DNA from: Perilla frutescens
Taxonomy: Eukaryota > Streptophyta > Magnoliopsida > Lamiales > Lamiaceae
Direction of reading: 5' to 3'
Assembly (NCBI GenBank): GCA_026008535.1
Contig: BRKX01000002.1
Location: 63,423,170 to 63,487,169, forward strand
Length of the DNA: 64,000 bases
Position numbers and translations under genes: made by a program. How positions within the stretch are numbered: position 1 is the stretch's first letter; each line of letters starts with the position of its first letter. The notes under the pieces are model-generated. The model saw only the letters and a program-made list of their open reading frames with translations. It made no database searches and was not told the origin of the DNA. Of this stretch, positions 11,141-22,329 are shown one piece after another.

Positions 11141-11218
11141 TTAGAATATATATGTATTTAATTTGTAATATTGAATTATACTAGTAATTAAGTTATACAT
11201 TTTGAATGAGATGTCCCG

Positions 11219-11400
11219 GTGGGGATGGTCTAGTAGTGAAGTGAGATTGTTTGGAGATCAAAGGTCACAGGTTCGAATCTCCTCAATACCACCAGATTGG
11301 GTGTGTGAGTAAAAAAAATGAGATGAGATTTTCTAGTTCAATTTTCATACCTCACTCTTGTATCCCACTATCTAATTCACAATTTTATTAATATTTGTTT
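11219..11400 (+). mobile_element. tRNA-derived SINE, second family
   Basis: Starts GGTGGGGATGGTCTAGTAGT with an A-box-like TGGTCTAGTAG. A B box GGTTCGAATCT follows at about 11270. After that come a non-tRNA body and an A/T-rich tail. The body differs from the SINE at 10105-10340. The 3' limit is approximate. Confidence 0.65.
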
Positions 11401-11546
11401 TAAAAATAAAAATTGTTATACTAATCAATCATAATTAACATATGTTGATTAAAATTAAAAAAATTCAAAATTATATATTACCCTACTTATGGAATAATCA
11501 ATCTTAATAATCAATTATTAACTAGAAAAATACATATTAAATTCTA

Positions 11547-11806
11547 CTCCATCCGTTTCATATTAAATGTAGTTTTAGCACTTTAGTAATTTTTTTCAAA
11601 AAGAACATTGTTCTACACACTCGAGGTGGGAAATTTATATTTTCTCCAATTTGCCATCTTCTAATGTTTTCAAATATTTGATCCTCTTGTCCCACTAATC
11701 ACTGACGGAAATAAAATTAAATAAGGACATATATTTTAGGTAATTTGATTATTTTATTAAAATATGTGCATTTCTCCAAAACGACATTTAATGTAAAATG
11801 GATGAG
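11547..11806. mobile_element. Stowaway-type MITE, 260 bp
   Basis: TA lies on both sides. The left end CTCCATCCGTTTCATATTAA is mirrored by the right end (complement CTCATCCATTTTACATTAAA). These are classic Stowaway ends. Confidence 0.8.
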
Positions 11807-11845
11807 TAAGAAAATAATTATAAACCATAATTGGGAGGAATAAAT

Positions 11846-12180
11846 GATAAATTACACTTTGATACCTACACTTTTGATACTTTTTAAAAAATGACCCACA
11901 TTTTGAAAATTAGCAAAATAGTACCCTTTTTTTGCAAATCTAACATTTAAATCGTACGTAATTGATTGTAATTTAATATTTATTGATTGGATGGTTATTT
12001 TCTATAGAAATATGAATATTAAAATATAATCAATTACGTATAATTTTCGGACCATAAAATTGATTAAATATTAGATTTGTAAATTTTTTGAAAAAGTGAG
12101 TACTATTTTGTTAATTTTGAAAATGTGTGTTATTTTTGAAAAAAATGTCCAAAATGTAGATATCAAAGTATAAGTTATCC
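11846..12180. mobile_element. Mutator-type MITE with about 90 bp inverted repeats, 335 bp
   Basis: The 10 bp duplication AGGAATAAAT lies at 11836-11845 and 12181-12190. The left arm GATAAATTACACTTTGATAC is mirrored by the right arm (complement GATAACTTATACTTTGATAT). The similarity runs on through CCCACATTTTGAAAATTAGC. A TSD of 9-10 bp suggests the Mutator superfamily. Confidence 0.75.
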
Positions 12181-12276
12181 AGGAATAAATGATAATAATA
12201 ATTTTAAAATTATACTCAATTATAAAAAAATTAATATAGAAAAATGGATTAGAGGATTTAAATTGAATTTAAATGA

Positions 12277-12640
12277 CACTATAAAAAAAAATGGTCTTTA
12301 GAAATAAGATTATTAGCGACGACAAATGTCGTCACTAATATTAAATTTTTTGTAATGACATGTCGTTCTAATCATCACATGTTATCTCTAATAAATTTTT
12401 TGTGATGATATTTTTATCGCTTAAAAATATTTTTTGCGACGACATGCTAGAGCGTCCCTAAAAGTTCGTCCCAAATAAGTTAAAAATTATTTTAAGTGAC
12501 AACATTACTGTCATAAAAAATGTCATTAGAAATGACATTTAATTATTAGAGACGACATGTTGTTACTTAAATTTATTATTAATGATGACATTTATCGTCG
12601 CAAATAATACTATCGCTAAAGACCATTTTTTTTGGTAGTC
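12277..12640. mobile_element. Non-autonomous CACTA-like element, 364 bp
   Basis: The left end is CACTATAAAAAAAAATGGTC. The complement of the right end is GACTACCAAAAAAAATGGTC. Subterminal CGACGACA/TGTCGTC motifs are repeated in both orientations throughout. The terminal TAGTG is altered to TAGTC and the flanking 3 bp match only 2 of 3 (TGA/TGG), so this is a decayed copy. Confidence 0.65.
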
Positions 12641-12684
12641 TGGGATGCCCAAAATATTACTAGTATACTATGGATAAAAGAAAT

Positions 12685-12728
<44 letters not shown>

Positions 12729-13719
12729 ATTGTGGAAGAAAATAGAATAGGCAGTCAACGGCCAGCAAGAGAAGGTGAAAAAGATGGATATGTTTATTGG
12801 GATTCGGGAAATATATGGTTTACTTTTTCATATTTTTGTAATTTTTTTATGGATTGGTGGGGTTAAAGTGGGGGACTAAATAATTGCGGTGGTTATCATA
12901 ACTTGTTTATGTACCATGGAAAAAGGGATTTTTGAAAATCATTATTGTAATACATATATACATTCAATTCTTAAATGAATTGTTAAAATAAAGCTATCAA
13001 ATTTAATCTAACATGATGATGAATTAAGTTGTTTTCGGTCATTTACTTATAACTAGTATAATTTAAATTCATATCATTTTTATCAAGATACACTATATGT
13101 GTCACTACGTACTGTAAGTAGAATTTGTATTGATACGAGAAAATATAAAATAAAAACATGATAAGATATCAATGATTTAACGTGGATATAATATATATAT
13201 ATATATATATATATCAAATAATGACTGCATGGTGATCGGACGCAATTCAAATGGGTTTTTTCTCTTTTTGATTTTTGGTTGTGGGATGGTTTCCAACTGT
13301 TTTCTCCTTTTGGTTTTTTGATTTTGGTGACTTTTTCTTCACTCCTGCTGTTGTGGGCCCACGCCAATCTCATGCTTTTCTTTTCTTTCTTCTTTTCTTT
13401 CTTTTTTTTTTTTCTTGTTCAAGATTTGTTAGAGTTATAATTTAATTTATTTGAGTGGTTGGAGATTGAGGGTTTTTGAAAAACTTGGTCACATAAATCA
13501 TCATAGCTTTGGTCAAACTTCTTCTTTAAAGGCCTAGGTGTGTTTGGACCATGCGATGGTGTTGAAATAATGTGATGACAATTGGGAACATAATTTTCTA
13601 TCCTTTTATTCTTGGCAAAAACTTCAGAACACTCTGTGCATCCAAGTCCTTTCGTAAAATGGATTAATTCGCGGTCAAACCGTCTACAAGAAATAACATC
13701 ACCCATTACTATCGGTATT
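12641..13719. other. Intergenic DNA with (GA)n at 12690-12726 and (AT)n near 13190-13214
   Basis: A minus-strand open stretch at 13419-13706 has no family signature that I recognise and may belong to the neighbouring retroelement's flank. No other signal was seen. Confidence 0.3.
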
Positions 13720-15130
13720 TATTCTATTCTAATTGCGAGTGTATAGTGAGATTAATGGTAAAATGATAACAAGGTTGTATCCACATGAATTTAATAATTA
13801 ACGTGCTAATTACTAAAATCCAACTTCCTACAGTTATCTAGACTACTAAAAAGGAAAAGAGTTAATTACTAAATATTGAATTGAAATAATTATTAAACTC
13901 AGATAAAATGCTACCACATAAATAAAGACAAAAAAATTAAACAGTGAAGGGAATACGTTGTCTAGAATTGAATAATCATCAACTAATCCATCCTTTTAAT
14001 AATTTAATTCATACACCTATGTTGAGACTTAAATTATGCTAAATCAACCACTTAGATATCCTAAACCTACTCTTGAAGTGCTTAAGTTGTAGATTGCACA
14101 ATAAATACCAATGTGTCCATTAAGTATCTAATTCGTAACTCCTAAATGCTCATTAGGCTAATTACTCTCTCAAATAACCGCAACTCTCTCGAGTGATAGT
14201 GATTACGAAGTTAACTGTTATCAATCTTGTGCAAAGGCTCCTCTTTCGAAATAACACATTAAATTGCACCATTTAATGGCCAATCAAATAATGCGTAACC
14301 AAGCACGAGAACAATTAAAGCATAATAAAGTCATAGGCATGTAAATGGAATTAATTAAAAGAACTTCATAATTGAATTATAAACAACCCTATGATACTAG
14401 GGTTTTAGTTGTTCATTGCAAAATAAATAAGTAAAATCATCCACAAAGAAAACATTGTTCTATTATAATTAAAGCAAATAAATCCCGCAAGGTCAATTCT
14501 GTCTTTAATCTTGTAAACTCTTGAATTCGTTGGTCATTCTTGGCATCGCTTTTGTTGTTGTTTTCCTCTGTTGGCAACTTTAGAGTATGAAAAATGATGG
14601 TCAAAATTCGTCCAACTCAACCCTTTTATACTTAGGAAGAATAAAGCCAAACCCAGTTGAAATTCGAAGAAGCCCAGCTCGCTCGCGACCTCACTCGTGG
14701 ACACTTCACCCGCGAGTCAGGTCGCGAGTCCACATGACAACCAATTCGCGGACCATGTCACCATTCGCGACCGAGATCGCTAGAAATATAAAGACGACCC
14801 CTTCTCAGTAGGAGACTTCCAAATATTCAGCCTTAGGCTGACTCACAAGTGGACTCGCAAATCCACTCATGAATTCCATTAGTGCTCGTTTTCGTCCTTT
14901 TCTCGACCCGAATACTTCATTTTGTACACTTACGACTTATCAACTAGTCTTGACCGAAATCACAGCAAAATTCGGGACTAATCCTGTAAAAATCAATTAA
15001 AACACCAAACTCCAAGAACAAGTGAAAACTGAATAAATTGAGATATAAACATAGTAAATCCTATAAAATCCACAGTTACTAGTGTAAAATCTCGGTTTAT
15101 TAATTACACTAAAAAATATCACTCGTAGCT
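13720..15130 (-). mobile_element. Probable Ty3/gypsy LTR (solo or fragment)
   Basis: On the minus strand it has a TATA-like AAGTATAAAAGGG (near 14621-14633), a GC-richer leader, then a long U5 region with the GTGGATACAACCTTGTTATC motif common near the 3' end of plant gypsy LTRs. The same kind of narrative is seen at 25115-26480. No gag or pol lies next to it. Ends and TSD were not resolved. Confidence 0.45.
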
Positions 15131-15614
15131 TAAAAAGTACCTGTTTGCTACTTGCCAGAGTGTTATTTCATCTCAATTAAGATTTATTAACCTCAATTAA
15201 GGTTTATTAATCTCAATTAAGATTTATATTTAATTAAAAAATAATAATTGTCAAGCGTCGTTCACGAGCCTAACTTGCACTCCGCGAGTCATTGGATCAA
15301 AAAACTTAATTTAATTCAATTTAATTTTAAGCTTCATCAATTCCATTTAGGTGTATATTTATTTTGAAAAAAAAAATAAAATTGGCGAGACATACGATAA
15401 AAATAATTAATAATTTAGTTTAATTTTAGGATTCAATAATTAAATTTCAGAGTTTTTATATTTGGTAAAAAAAAATAAATAAAAAAAATAAAAACAAAAA
15501 ATGGATTAAAAAAATCAAAAATGGGTACGAGTGCGCGCGCCAACTGATTTTTTTTTAAAGGGGCGTGTTATGAAAGGCTTGGGTGCAACCGTTGCAACCA
15601 AGTGTCTCTCTTTA
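15131..15614. other. Intergenic DNA with a short tandem repeat
   Basis: Three copies of an about 20 bp unit (CTCAATTAAGATTTATTAA) lie at 15172-15225. There is a second cluster of GCGAG-type motifs near 15255-15290. No gene was seen. Confidence 0.5.
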
Positions 15615-16128
15615 GAGCATCATCAATGATGTACCTAAAATTGGGTACACAATTTCACCACATCACCGTCACGTCAGAAGTTATGTACCAACTCTTTTAA
15701 ATACTTAATGACCCACAACCATTTAAGTACATACATTAATCTTGAGGGTCCCACCATCATATCACTCATTTTTTTCTTAATTCATCTTTAATTTTAGCCA
15801 TGTTTCATTATATATTTTCATTTATATATATTTTTATATAATTAAACCAACCTTGATATATTTTATATTTTATTTGTAATTTTAAATTATATACATATAT
15901 ATATATAATTTAATTCATAAAAATAATATTTTAATGTTTATTCAAATTTTAAATTTTAATTTAATTTATAAAGGAATTAATAATCAAGTCATCAAATAAA
16001 ACAAATATATTTTTATTGATAGGAGAAAGATGAGTTCAACGATGAAAAATAAAATACAACCGACATATTTAATTAAATATTGAAATGCAAAACACTTAAT
16101 AAATTAAATAATTATTAAAACTATGATT

Positions 16129-16293
16129 GTCGTATCGGATCCAAATGTGCTCAATCAAGTCGACTCAAAGCTTATAATGTTGTTTCTTATCTCGTAGTTC
16201 AGTCTCTATATTGACTTGAGCTGTAAAATTGAGTGGGGCTCCTTGTGAAGCAGAATTGTTCAAGTTGTTGTTCGAGAAGAAAAAAATAGAAGA
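16129..16293 (-). pseudogene. C-terminal remnant of a PIF/Harbinger transposase
   Basis: On the minus strand about 50 codons are open except for one TGA. They end in VDLIEHIWIRYDNH. From family knowledge, a final (L)--DLIEHIW-R(F/Y) is typical of plant PIF/Harbinger (ALP1-type) transposases. The TGA sits where Arg is expected (CGA to TGA). The DDE core is absent. Confidence 0.6.
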
Positions 16294-16469
16294 TAAAAAA
16301 AAACACATTGACTTAACTATACTACGCCAAATATAAGAATAATTTATTATAAGTTGGAAAATATGTTTAGAAAATAAAATAAATCACTTTTACAAGTTGC
16401 GTTGATAAATTATTATTCTTTTGTGTTTTTTTACGGGACGCGGGTGTCAATAGTTATTTAAGGCGATTA

Positions 16470-16925
16470 GTAGACAATGATATTCATTTTTTTTAATTTT
16501 ACAAAATTAATCTATCTTATTATACAAACGTTGGAAAATATTCAATTTTGTATCGGCAAATATTTATTTTTTTGAATGGAAAATTTTACTAATTTTACAA
16601 AATTAATTTATAATGCTATACAAACGTCGGAAAATATTCAATTTTTTTAATGAAAAATATACTAATTTTACAAAATTAATATATCATGTTATACAAATAT
16701 CGGTAAATATTCAATTTTTTATAGGTAAATATTCAATTTTGTATCGGCAAATATTCAATTTTTCAATGGAAAAAATATACTAATTTTACAAAATTTCATG
16801 TTAAACAAATGCCGGCAGATATTCAATTTTTTAATGAAAAATTATACTAATTTTATAATTTTTTGTCGGCAAATATTCAATTTTTTATTGAATAATATTC
16901 AATTTTTTAATGAGAAATTATAATA
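16470..16925. repeat. Degenerate tandem array inside the PIF/Harbinger element
   Basis: Repeated variants of TACAAACGTCGGAAAATATT followed by ACTAATTTTACAAAATTAAT. The spacing is irregular, about 85-120 bp. Confidence 0.75.
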
Positions 16926-17327
16926 CTTTTTTTCATTTTCTAATGTTATTCCAACTTTTGGTAGTTTTAAAAAATTAAAATAATTGTGAAATGTAATTAA
17001 AAATTATAATATAGTATTAAAACAATTGGTATAAATAATATAAATATATTATTAATAAAAAATTTAGAAAAGAATGAAAAAAGAAAAATTGAAAGAAAAA
17101 AAAAAAGACATCATAGATAAAAATAGAGGAATGAATGAAAATGAACAGAAAAAGAAATATATAAAATTAGATGAAAAGACATGTGTGGCCCAATTAAAGT
17201 TGGTACATGGAGATGTACCAAATTTCCGTTTAACTTTCTTTTGGAGGACATTCCCTATGGTTATATACTTATGTACCAAAAGATAGTACATAACTTGAGT
17301 TATGTACCACCATTGAGGATGCTCTTA

Positions 17328-19324
17328 TTCTTTGTACAAGAGTATATTATTGATATTTGTAATAGTGATACATGTAAATCACGATACGCTTATAATAATA
17401 TGCATGTAGATCACATATAAATTAGTAAATGGTATGTTATTATGTGACATATATGCTATGTGTGATGAACTTTTGACTTACAAGATTTTGATGGAAATTC
17501 AATTTAATTTGTAAGTTTTTAATCACGAGTTCGCCAACTTTATAAGTAGAGGCAACTAGGTCGGTGGAGGAAAAAAATGAAGAAGCCCAAATTCCCAATT
17601 AAACTATAAAATGGTGTGTAGTTGAACGGTCTTCAGTGTATTCGATTGCTAGTTCATCGATGTAGATCCACTTTTTCATTTAAACAATTTTGTGGTTTTG
17701 ATTTTTTTCTTTCAAATTGTAAGGAAATTAGTTTTAGTTATTAATTGTAAATATTGAGATTTCTTGGTAGTTTCCTATTTGATGTATAGTTATGGATCAA
17801 TAACATATGTTTAAATAATTTTGGATTTTTTAGATTTATAATTCTTTTAATTATTTTTTAATATTAAATATAAATCATTGGTTTGCTATTTTGTCATGCA
17901 ATTTTCAAATATCTTAGTTAGTGATATTTAATAAACAATTATCATATTAATTATTTTGTGTGTTTAGATAAATTTTGGTATCTTCAAACTTACTTATAAT
18001 TTCCAAATTTACTTAAGTAACTTTGATTTACTTAAGTAAATTTTGGGAATTCAACTTATATTCGATGTTTCAACAAACTTACAAAAACAAAAACAAAAAT
18101 TTCACTTTTTTTATCTCGTTGTTTTGTTATACTTTTCGGGTCCAGTTGGGAAAAGCCATTGGGCCACAAATATGCTTTGTCGGGCCGGCCCACTATTTTT
18201 AGGGGGGAAAAAGAAGATACTCCTTAACATTTCCTCAAATAAAAAAAATCATTCAACTACAATTTTTATTTTTATTTTGAGTTGGGGTTGGGGATGGGAA
18301 GATAGGGAATTGAACCCGAAACTTTTCCTTTTATATAAAGAATATTCAGCGTTTGATTGTTTCTGAATGGATATTCATCTATTTCATTTTGGGCTTTAAT
18401 TTCCTATCTATAAATCTCATCATTTTTTCTCATATTTATAAAGAAATATATTTTACTTTTCATTATAATATATTTATAAGAAAACATGATAATTTTTGAA
18501 AAATTATAATTCATCATTCAATATATTAATTTTGAAAAAATATATTACCGAATAATGTATATAATTTAAAATAAATATGTGATATATTTTGTTAACATAC
18601 GTACATATATACGTGTGTATGTGTGTGTTATATGAATTGAAACTCGTAGGATTTTGTCAAAATTATTAAGAAGTATTATTTTAATCAACAGCATATTTCT
18701 AACCAACTAAATTCATAGACATGTGGCACCCTTTGATTGGGTACCGCTTAATTTTATATATATTAATTTAAAATTTATATAATTTTTATAATTATAAAAA
18801 ATAAAAAATATATCAACATTCATAGTTTTTTTTTCTATAAATAGAGCCTAATATTGATATATTTTTACAAACAACTAAATTCTATTTTTCTCACTGCATC
18901 TTATGTACTTGTAATTTAAAATTTCAAGTGTTCCCATTGTAGTTTATTTAATTATATTTTATTTTGTTTTAATTATTGTAATTTTCATTTTGTTGTCAAA
19001 TAAATTATGAGTTTATAATTGTACATGTATTTTTTTAATTATGAATTTAAAATATATATCCAACAAATTAGTTATGATTTTTTAAATATAGTAAAAAATA
19101 TTATTAATAATATGTTATTTAAAAAATAAAATGATAAATATTTTATGTAGATTGGAAGAAAGATAAATTAATATTTTAATTGAATGTCGGGTTGGTTGAG
19201 TGTCACTGATGGAATGCAAATTTTAAAATGTTGGGGAGTTGTGGATGTGGAGGAGAGAGAAATTAATATTTTATTTAAAAATTGAGTTGGATGAATGTCA
19301 CTGATGTGGATAGTCTGATACACT
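17328..19324. other. AT-rich intergenic DNA
   Basis: No supported gene. Two diverged copies of a short unit (ATTAATATTTTA...GAGTTGG-TGA-TGTCACTGATG) lie near 19165-19320 and may be a MITE end. The rest is featureless. Confidence 0.3.
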
Positions 19325-19401
19325 AAATTTAACAGGAAATTCTACCCAACATGTTGGGGTATTACCCAAACAACTAATACACTTTAATAATATTTTACTA
19401 T

Positions 19402-19950
19402 GACAAACATTTGCATGCATCATGATGCAAATAACACTATAGGAGACGGGTCAGTCAAACCCGCTTTTGACCTAGTCAACGCGGGTCAACCCGTGCTTTG
19501 ACCCGGTCAACGCGGGTCAACCTATAAAAAAAAAACTGTCCAAAGTGAGTACCAACCTTCTTATTAAAAATTATCACAAAACATTCGAAAAGTACCATCT
19601 GTATCATTAAAAAGTAAGGGGTCTGCTAGTTATTTTATATAAAGTTTATTTAGTTCAAATTCTGATTTTTTTTTTCAGTTGTTATATTGTATGTGTTGAG
19701 ATTAATCTAAAACAATCATCATTCCAAGAATTTGCAAAGGAAAGCAAAGCACGAGTTCGATAAAATAAAAGTACCATATGTTAAGTAGAAAAGTATCAAG
19801 TACGATAAAGAAAGGTATCAACCTGAGATTAATACTATCATCATTCCAACTACAATAAAAAGTACCATGTGCCACATGGCACGCCCGCGTGGGGCCACGT
19901 GGCCGCCTGAAATAGGCGGAAATAACTGTTGTTGCACGCAAGTCCACCTC
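19402..19950. mobile_element. Mutator-like MITE, family A copy 2, 549 bp
   Basis: A 9 bp TSD, TTTTACTAT, lies at 19393-19401 and 19951-19959, inside the loop of the outer MITE. It is similar over its length to 10488-11140 but has one fewer internal unit. Confidence 0.85.
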
Positions 19951-20043
19951 TTTTACTATCTATCACACATAATTTTTATAATTTTAAAATAGTGTATTAG
20001 TTATTGGGGTAGTACCCCAACATGTAGGGTATAATTTTCCAAA

Positions 20044-20571
20044 GATAGTTTCTCAGTGCACTACTAAAATTACTCTTTGCACCACAAAAGAAAAAAATAA
20101 AAAATAAAATAACTATGAAGTTACTTAAATGTCCTTTACTTAAAAAGAAAAAAGTCTAAGAGTGGCTCAAACATGAAATTTCGAACTCACTATGTTTGTT
20201 CGAAATTCAATTTTCGAACTAGCATGATTTTTAAAATAGTCTTGTTCGAACTTTTATGTTCGAACAATCATGATGTGTTCGAACTCCTATATTCAAACAA
20301 ACATGGTGTGTTCAAAATTTTATTTTCAAACGGACTCCATGAATTTTTATTAAGTACCGTTCGAAAATAGGAGTTCGAACACACCATGTTTATTCGAACA
20401 CAGGAGTTCGAACAGACCATATTTGTTCGAACACAGAAGTTCGAACGGAATGCAATTTTTTTATTTTTCTTTTATCAGTAGGATTTTTAGGTAAATTTAT
20501 ACCTAATAAAAGAAAATGAAAATTAATTTGTGGTGCAAAAAATAAAAATGATAGTGCAAATAGAAATTCCC
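20044..20571. mobile_element. Mutator-like MITE, family B, 528 bp
   Basis: A perfect 9 bp TSD, TTTTCCAAA, lies at 20035-20043 and 20572-20580. The right end (complement GGGAATTTCTATTTGCACTA) mirrors the left end GATAGTTTCTCAGTGCACTA. Both continue to TTTGCACCACAAA. The interior is an array of GTTCGAAC-type palindromes. Related ends occur at 47599 and 60278. Confidence 0.85.
20188..20450. repeat. Array of TTCGAA palindromes
   Basis: About a dozen GTTCGAA/TTCGAAC motifs are spaced 20-40 bp apart. The left half (GTTCGAACTCCTATATT...) is mirrored in the right half (GAAAATAGGAGTTCGAACAC). The array could fold into a large hairpin. Confidence 0.8.
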
Positions 20572-20609
20572 TTTTCCAAATTTAACACATTAATTATTAG
20601 AAGTTGCAG

Positions 20610-21172
20610 ACTTTTGAAGGAAAATAAATATGATGTGAATGAGCTGGAGAAATTAGTTCGAAAATAGAAAAGAATAATTTCAATCCATGAGGACAAAATA
20701 CATATCTCTGTTCGAGTATTGTTATTTGTATCATCAGTGTTGACTTTACAATGCTTACTAATAAGTAGTATTCATTGAAGTCGCAGCAAATGAGTGGGAA
20801 GATCGTTGAAGTTATTCTAGATGATGATGCACAACAAATCATATTTGTTTATAGTTAGATAACACTGAAAACTACAAAATATGCATCTGATCATCTTCGT
20901 TAATCTATCTTGTAGGTAAGTTATATACAAAAAAACATAAGATTGTATCTATCATCAAGTTTCAAATTTAAATCCTTTACAGTTACGTTATTTAACCATT
21001 GGAAAGACAAGACATGTATAGCTTAACGTATGCATGCATTGATATTTTAGGAACTTGAAAATGCAGTCTCCCAAAATGCCCATTCATTTTTCACTCGTAT
21101 AAATGAGTCCAACTTTTCACTCTTATCATCAATGGAAGAAGTTGCAGTTTGGAATAATTGTAAATAGCTGTG
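20610..21172 (+). other. Coding-like relic, unassigned
   Basis: A plus-strand stretch at about 21054-21167 reads ELENAVSQNAHSFFTRINES and on to MEEVAVWNN before a stop. Weaker pieces lie upstream (KYDVNELEKLVRK near 20622-20660; MSGKIVEVILDDDAQQ near 20791). Stops and frame changes separate them. The composition looks protein-like but I do not recognise the family. It could be a gene relic or chance. Confidence 0.2.
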
Positions 21173-22320
21173 GATGGTAGGAGATGGCTATGAGAATTCT
21201 TATTTACCAAATTGTCAGCATAAGAATAAGAATAACTTTAGGGAGAACAGAGGTGATACCAGTGTACAATTAGAAAATTAAAAGAAACCAAAGGCATTGA
21301 AAACTCTTTTCGAATACAAATGTTATCTAAAGACAAAAATTAACTTAACAACGTATTAATTGATGTCAACTTACCTCGCAGTGAATGTACCATAGTCAGA
21401 TTTAGCCACACATGGTACCATTTCGCGAATTTGACCACCACACGTTCCACCTTCCAACATAAATGTTTGTATTATTAAAATAAAAAAGACCTCTGAATCC
21501 AACATAAATAATAATTTTGCATTAAACTATCTATCAAATTATGAATGGATTAATATACTCAATTAAGCCATCCAGGCTATTATATTATAAACCACATTAA
21601 AAAAATATTAGATAGAAAATATTGATTTTGAAAAAAAAATATTAGTGAGTTTCTTCAAAAAAAAAATGTTAGAAATAGTATCTTTAAATGATATTTTTAA
21701 GTAATTTTCTTTCCTTTAAAACATTTCAAAATGTAAATTTTTTTGTGAAGTTGAACATATCAAATAAATTTTGTAATTTTGAAGAATAATTTTTTAGGCC
21801 CATTTTATATGCATTTTGTTTTTTTAATATTAAACTGAGAGCACCATTTTTAACGAAGCACAAGACTTTCCAAATCTCAGGGTCGGCCATGAATTCAGAT
21901 AAGCCTAATCGAATTCCATGTCCGTGAACACAAACAACCTCTTTATCATCTCCTCCCCATGGATTCAAGATGATTTGGGGGAATTGTTTGTTGGGTGATT
22001 CAGGGTTTTTTTTGGATGAAACTCTAAGATTAACCCGTAAAAATAAATGGTAGAATTGTTGATCAAATGAGGTTTCCTCTCCATCAATTAGAGTAGCGAA
22101 ATAGGGAACAAACTAAATGTTTAACACAATTATGAGATCAATTTGGACCAAAAAGATAAACAAAGACCAAATAATAATCGAATTCCCCATCTTAATTTTG
22201 ACTTGAACTTTGACTTTGGAAAATAATACGGATTAGTTAAGTCCACACGCCGCCTAATAATATAAGTAGATAATTAATAATAATAAATAGAATAGTAAAT
22301 AAATGAATAAAAATAAAAGA
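21173..22320. other. AT-rich intergenic DNA
   Basis: A minus-strand open stretch near 21726-21968 lacks any motif I can name. Nothing else was seen. Confidence 0.25.
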
Positions 22321-22329
22321 TAAAAAAAT

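Larger units (their letters stand above)
15615..17324. mobile_element. Non-autonomous PIF/Harbinger element, 1710 bp
   Basis: A 3 bp TSD, TTA, lies at 15612-15614 and 17325-17327. The left end GAGCATCATCAATGATG is mirrored by the right end (complement GAGCATCCTCAATGGTG). GAGCATC-type ends with a TTA/TAA duplication are typical of PIF/Harbinger. The interior keeps a transposase tail (16129-16293) and a tandem array (16470-16925). Confidence 0.8.
19335..20577. mobile_element. Outer Mutator-like MITE, split by two further elements
   Basis: The TSD AAATTTAACA lies at 19325-19334 and 20578-20587. The inverted ends are GGAAATTCTACCCAACATGT at 19335 and the complement of 19985-20040 (GGAAAATTATACCCTACATG); arms are about 54 bp. 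The right tip TTTTCC is seen twice because a second element inserted there and duplicated it. The original element would be only about 0.15 kb. Confidence 0.85.

Noticed and set aside
13419..13706. 95-residue minus-strand ORF (MGDVISCRRFDRELIHF...)
   Set aside because: No recognised motif, no homolog I can name, and it borders a probable LTR. Not enough to call a gene.
16470..16925. Regularly repeated units that might be a CRISPR array
   Set aside because: Unit spacing is irregular, repeats are diverged, and the setting is a plant transposon.
18285..18320. tRNA or SINE B box on the minus strand (GGGTTCAATTCCC)
   Set aside because: No A box at the right distance, no tRNA fold and no TSD.
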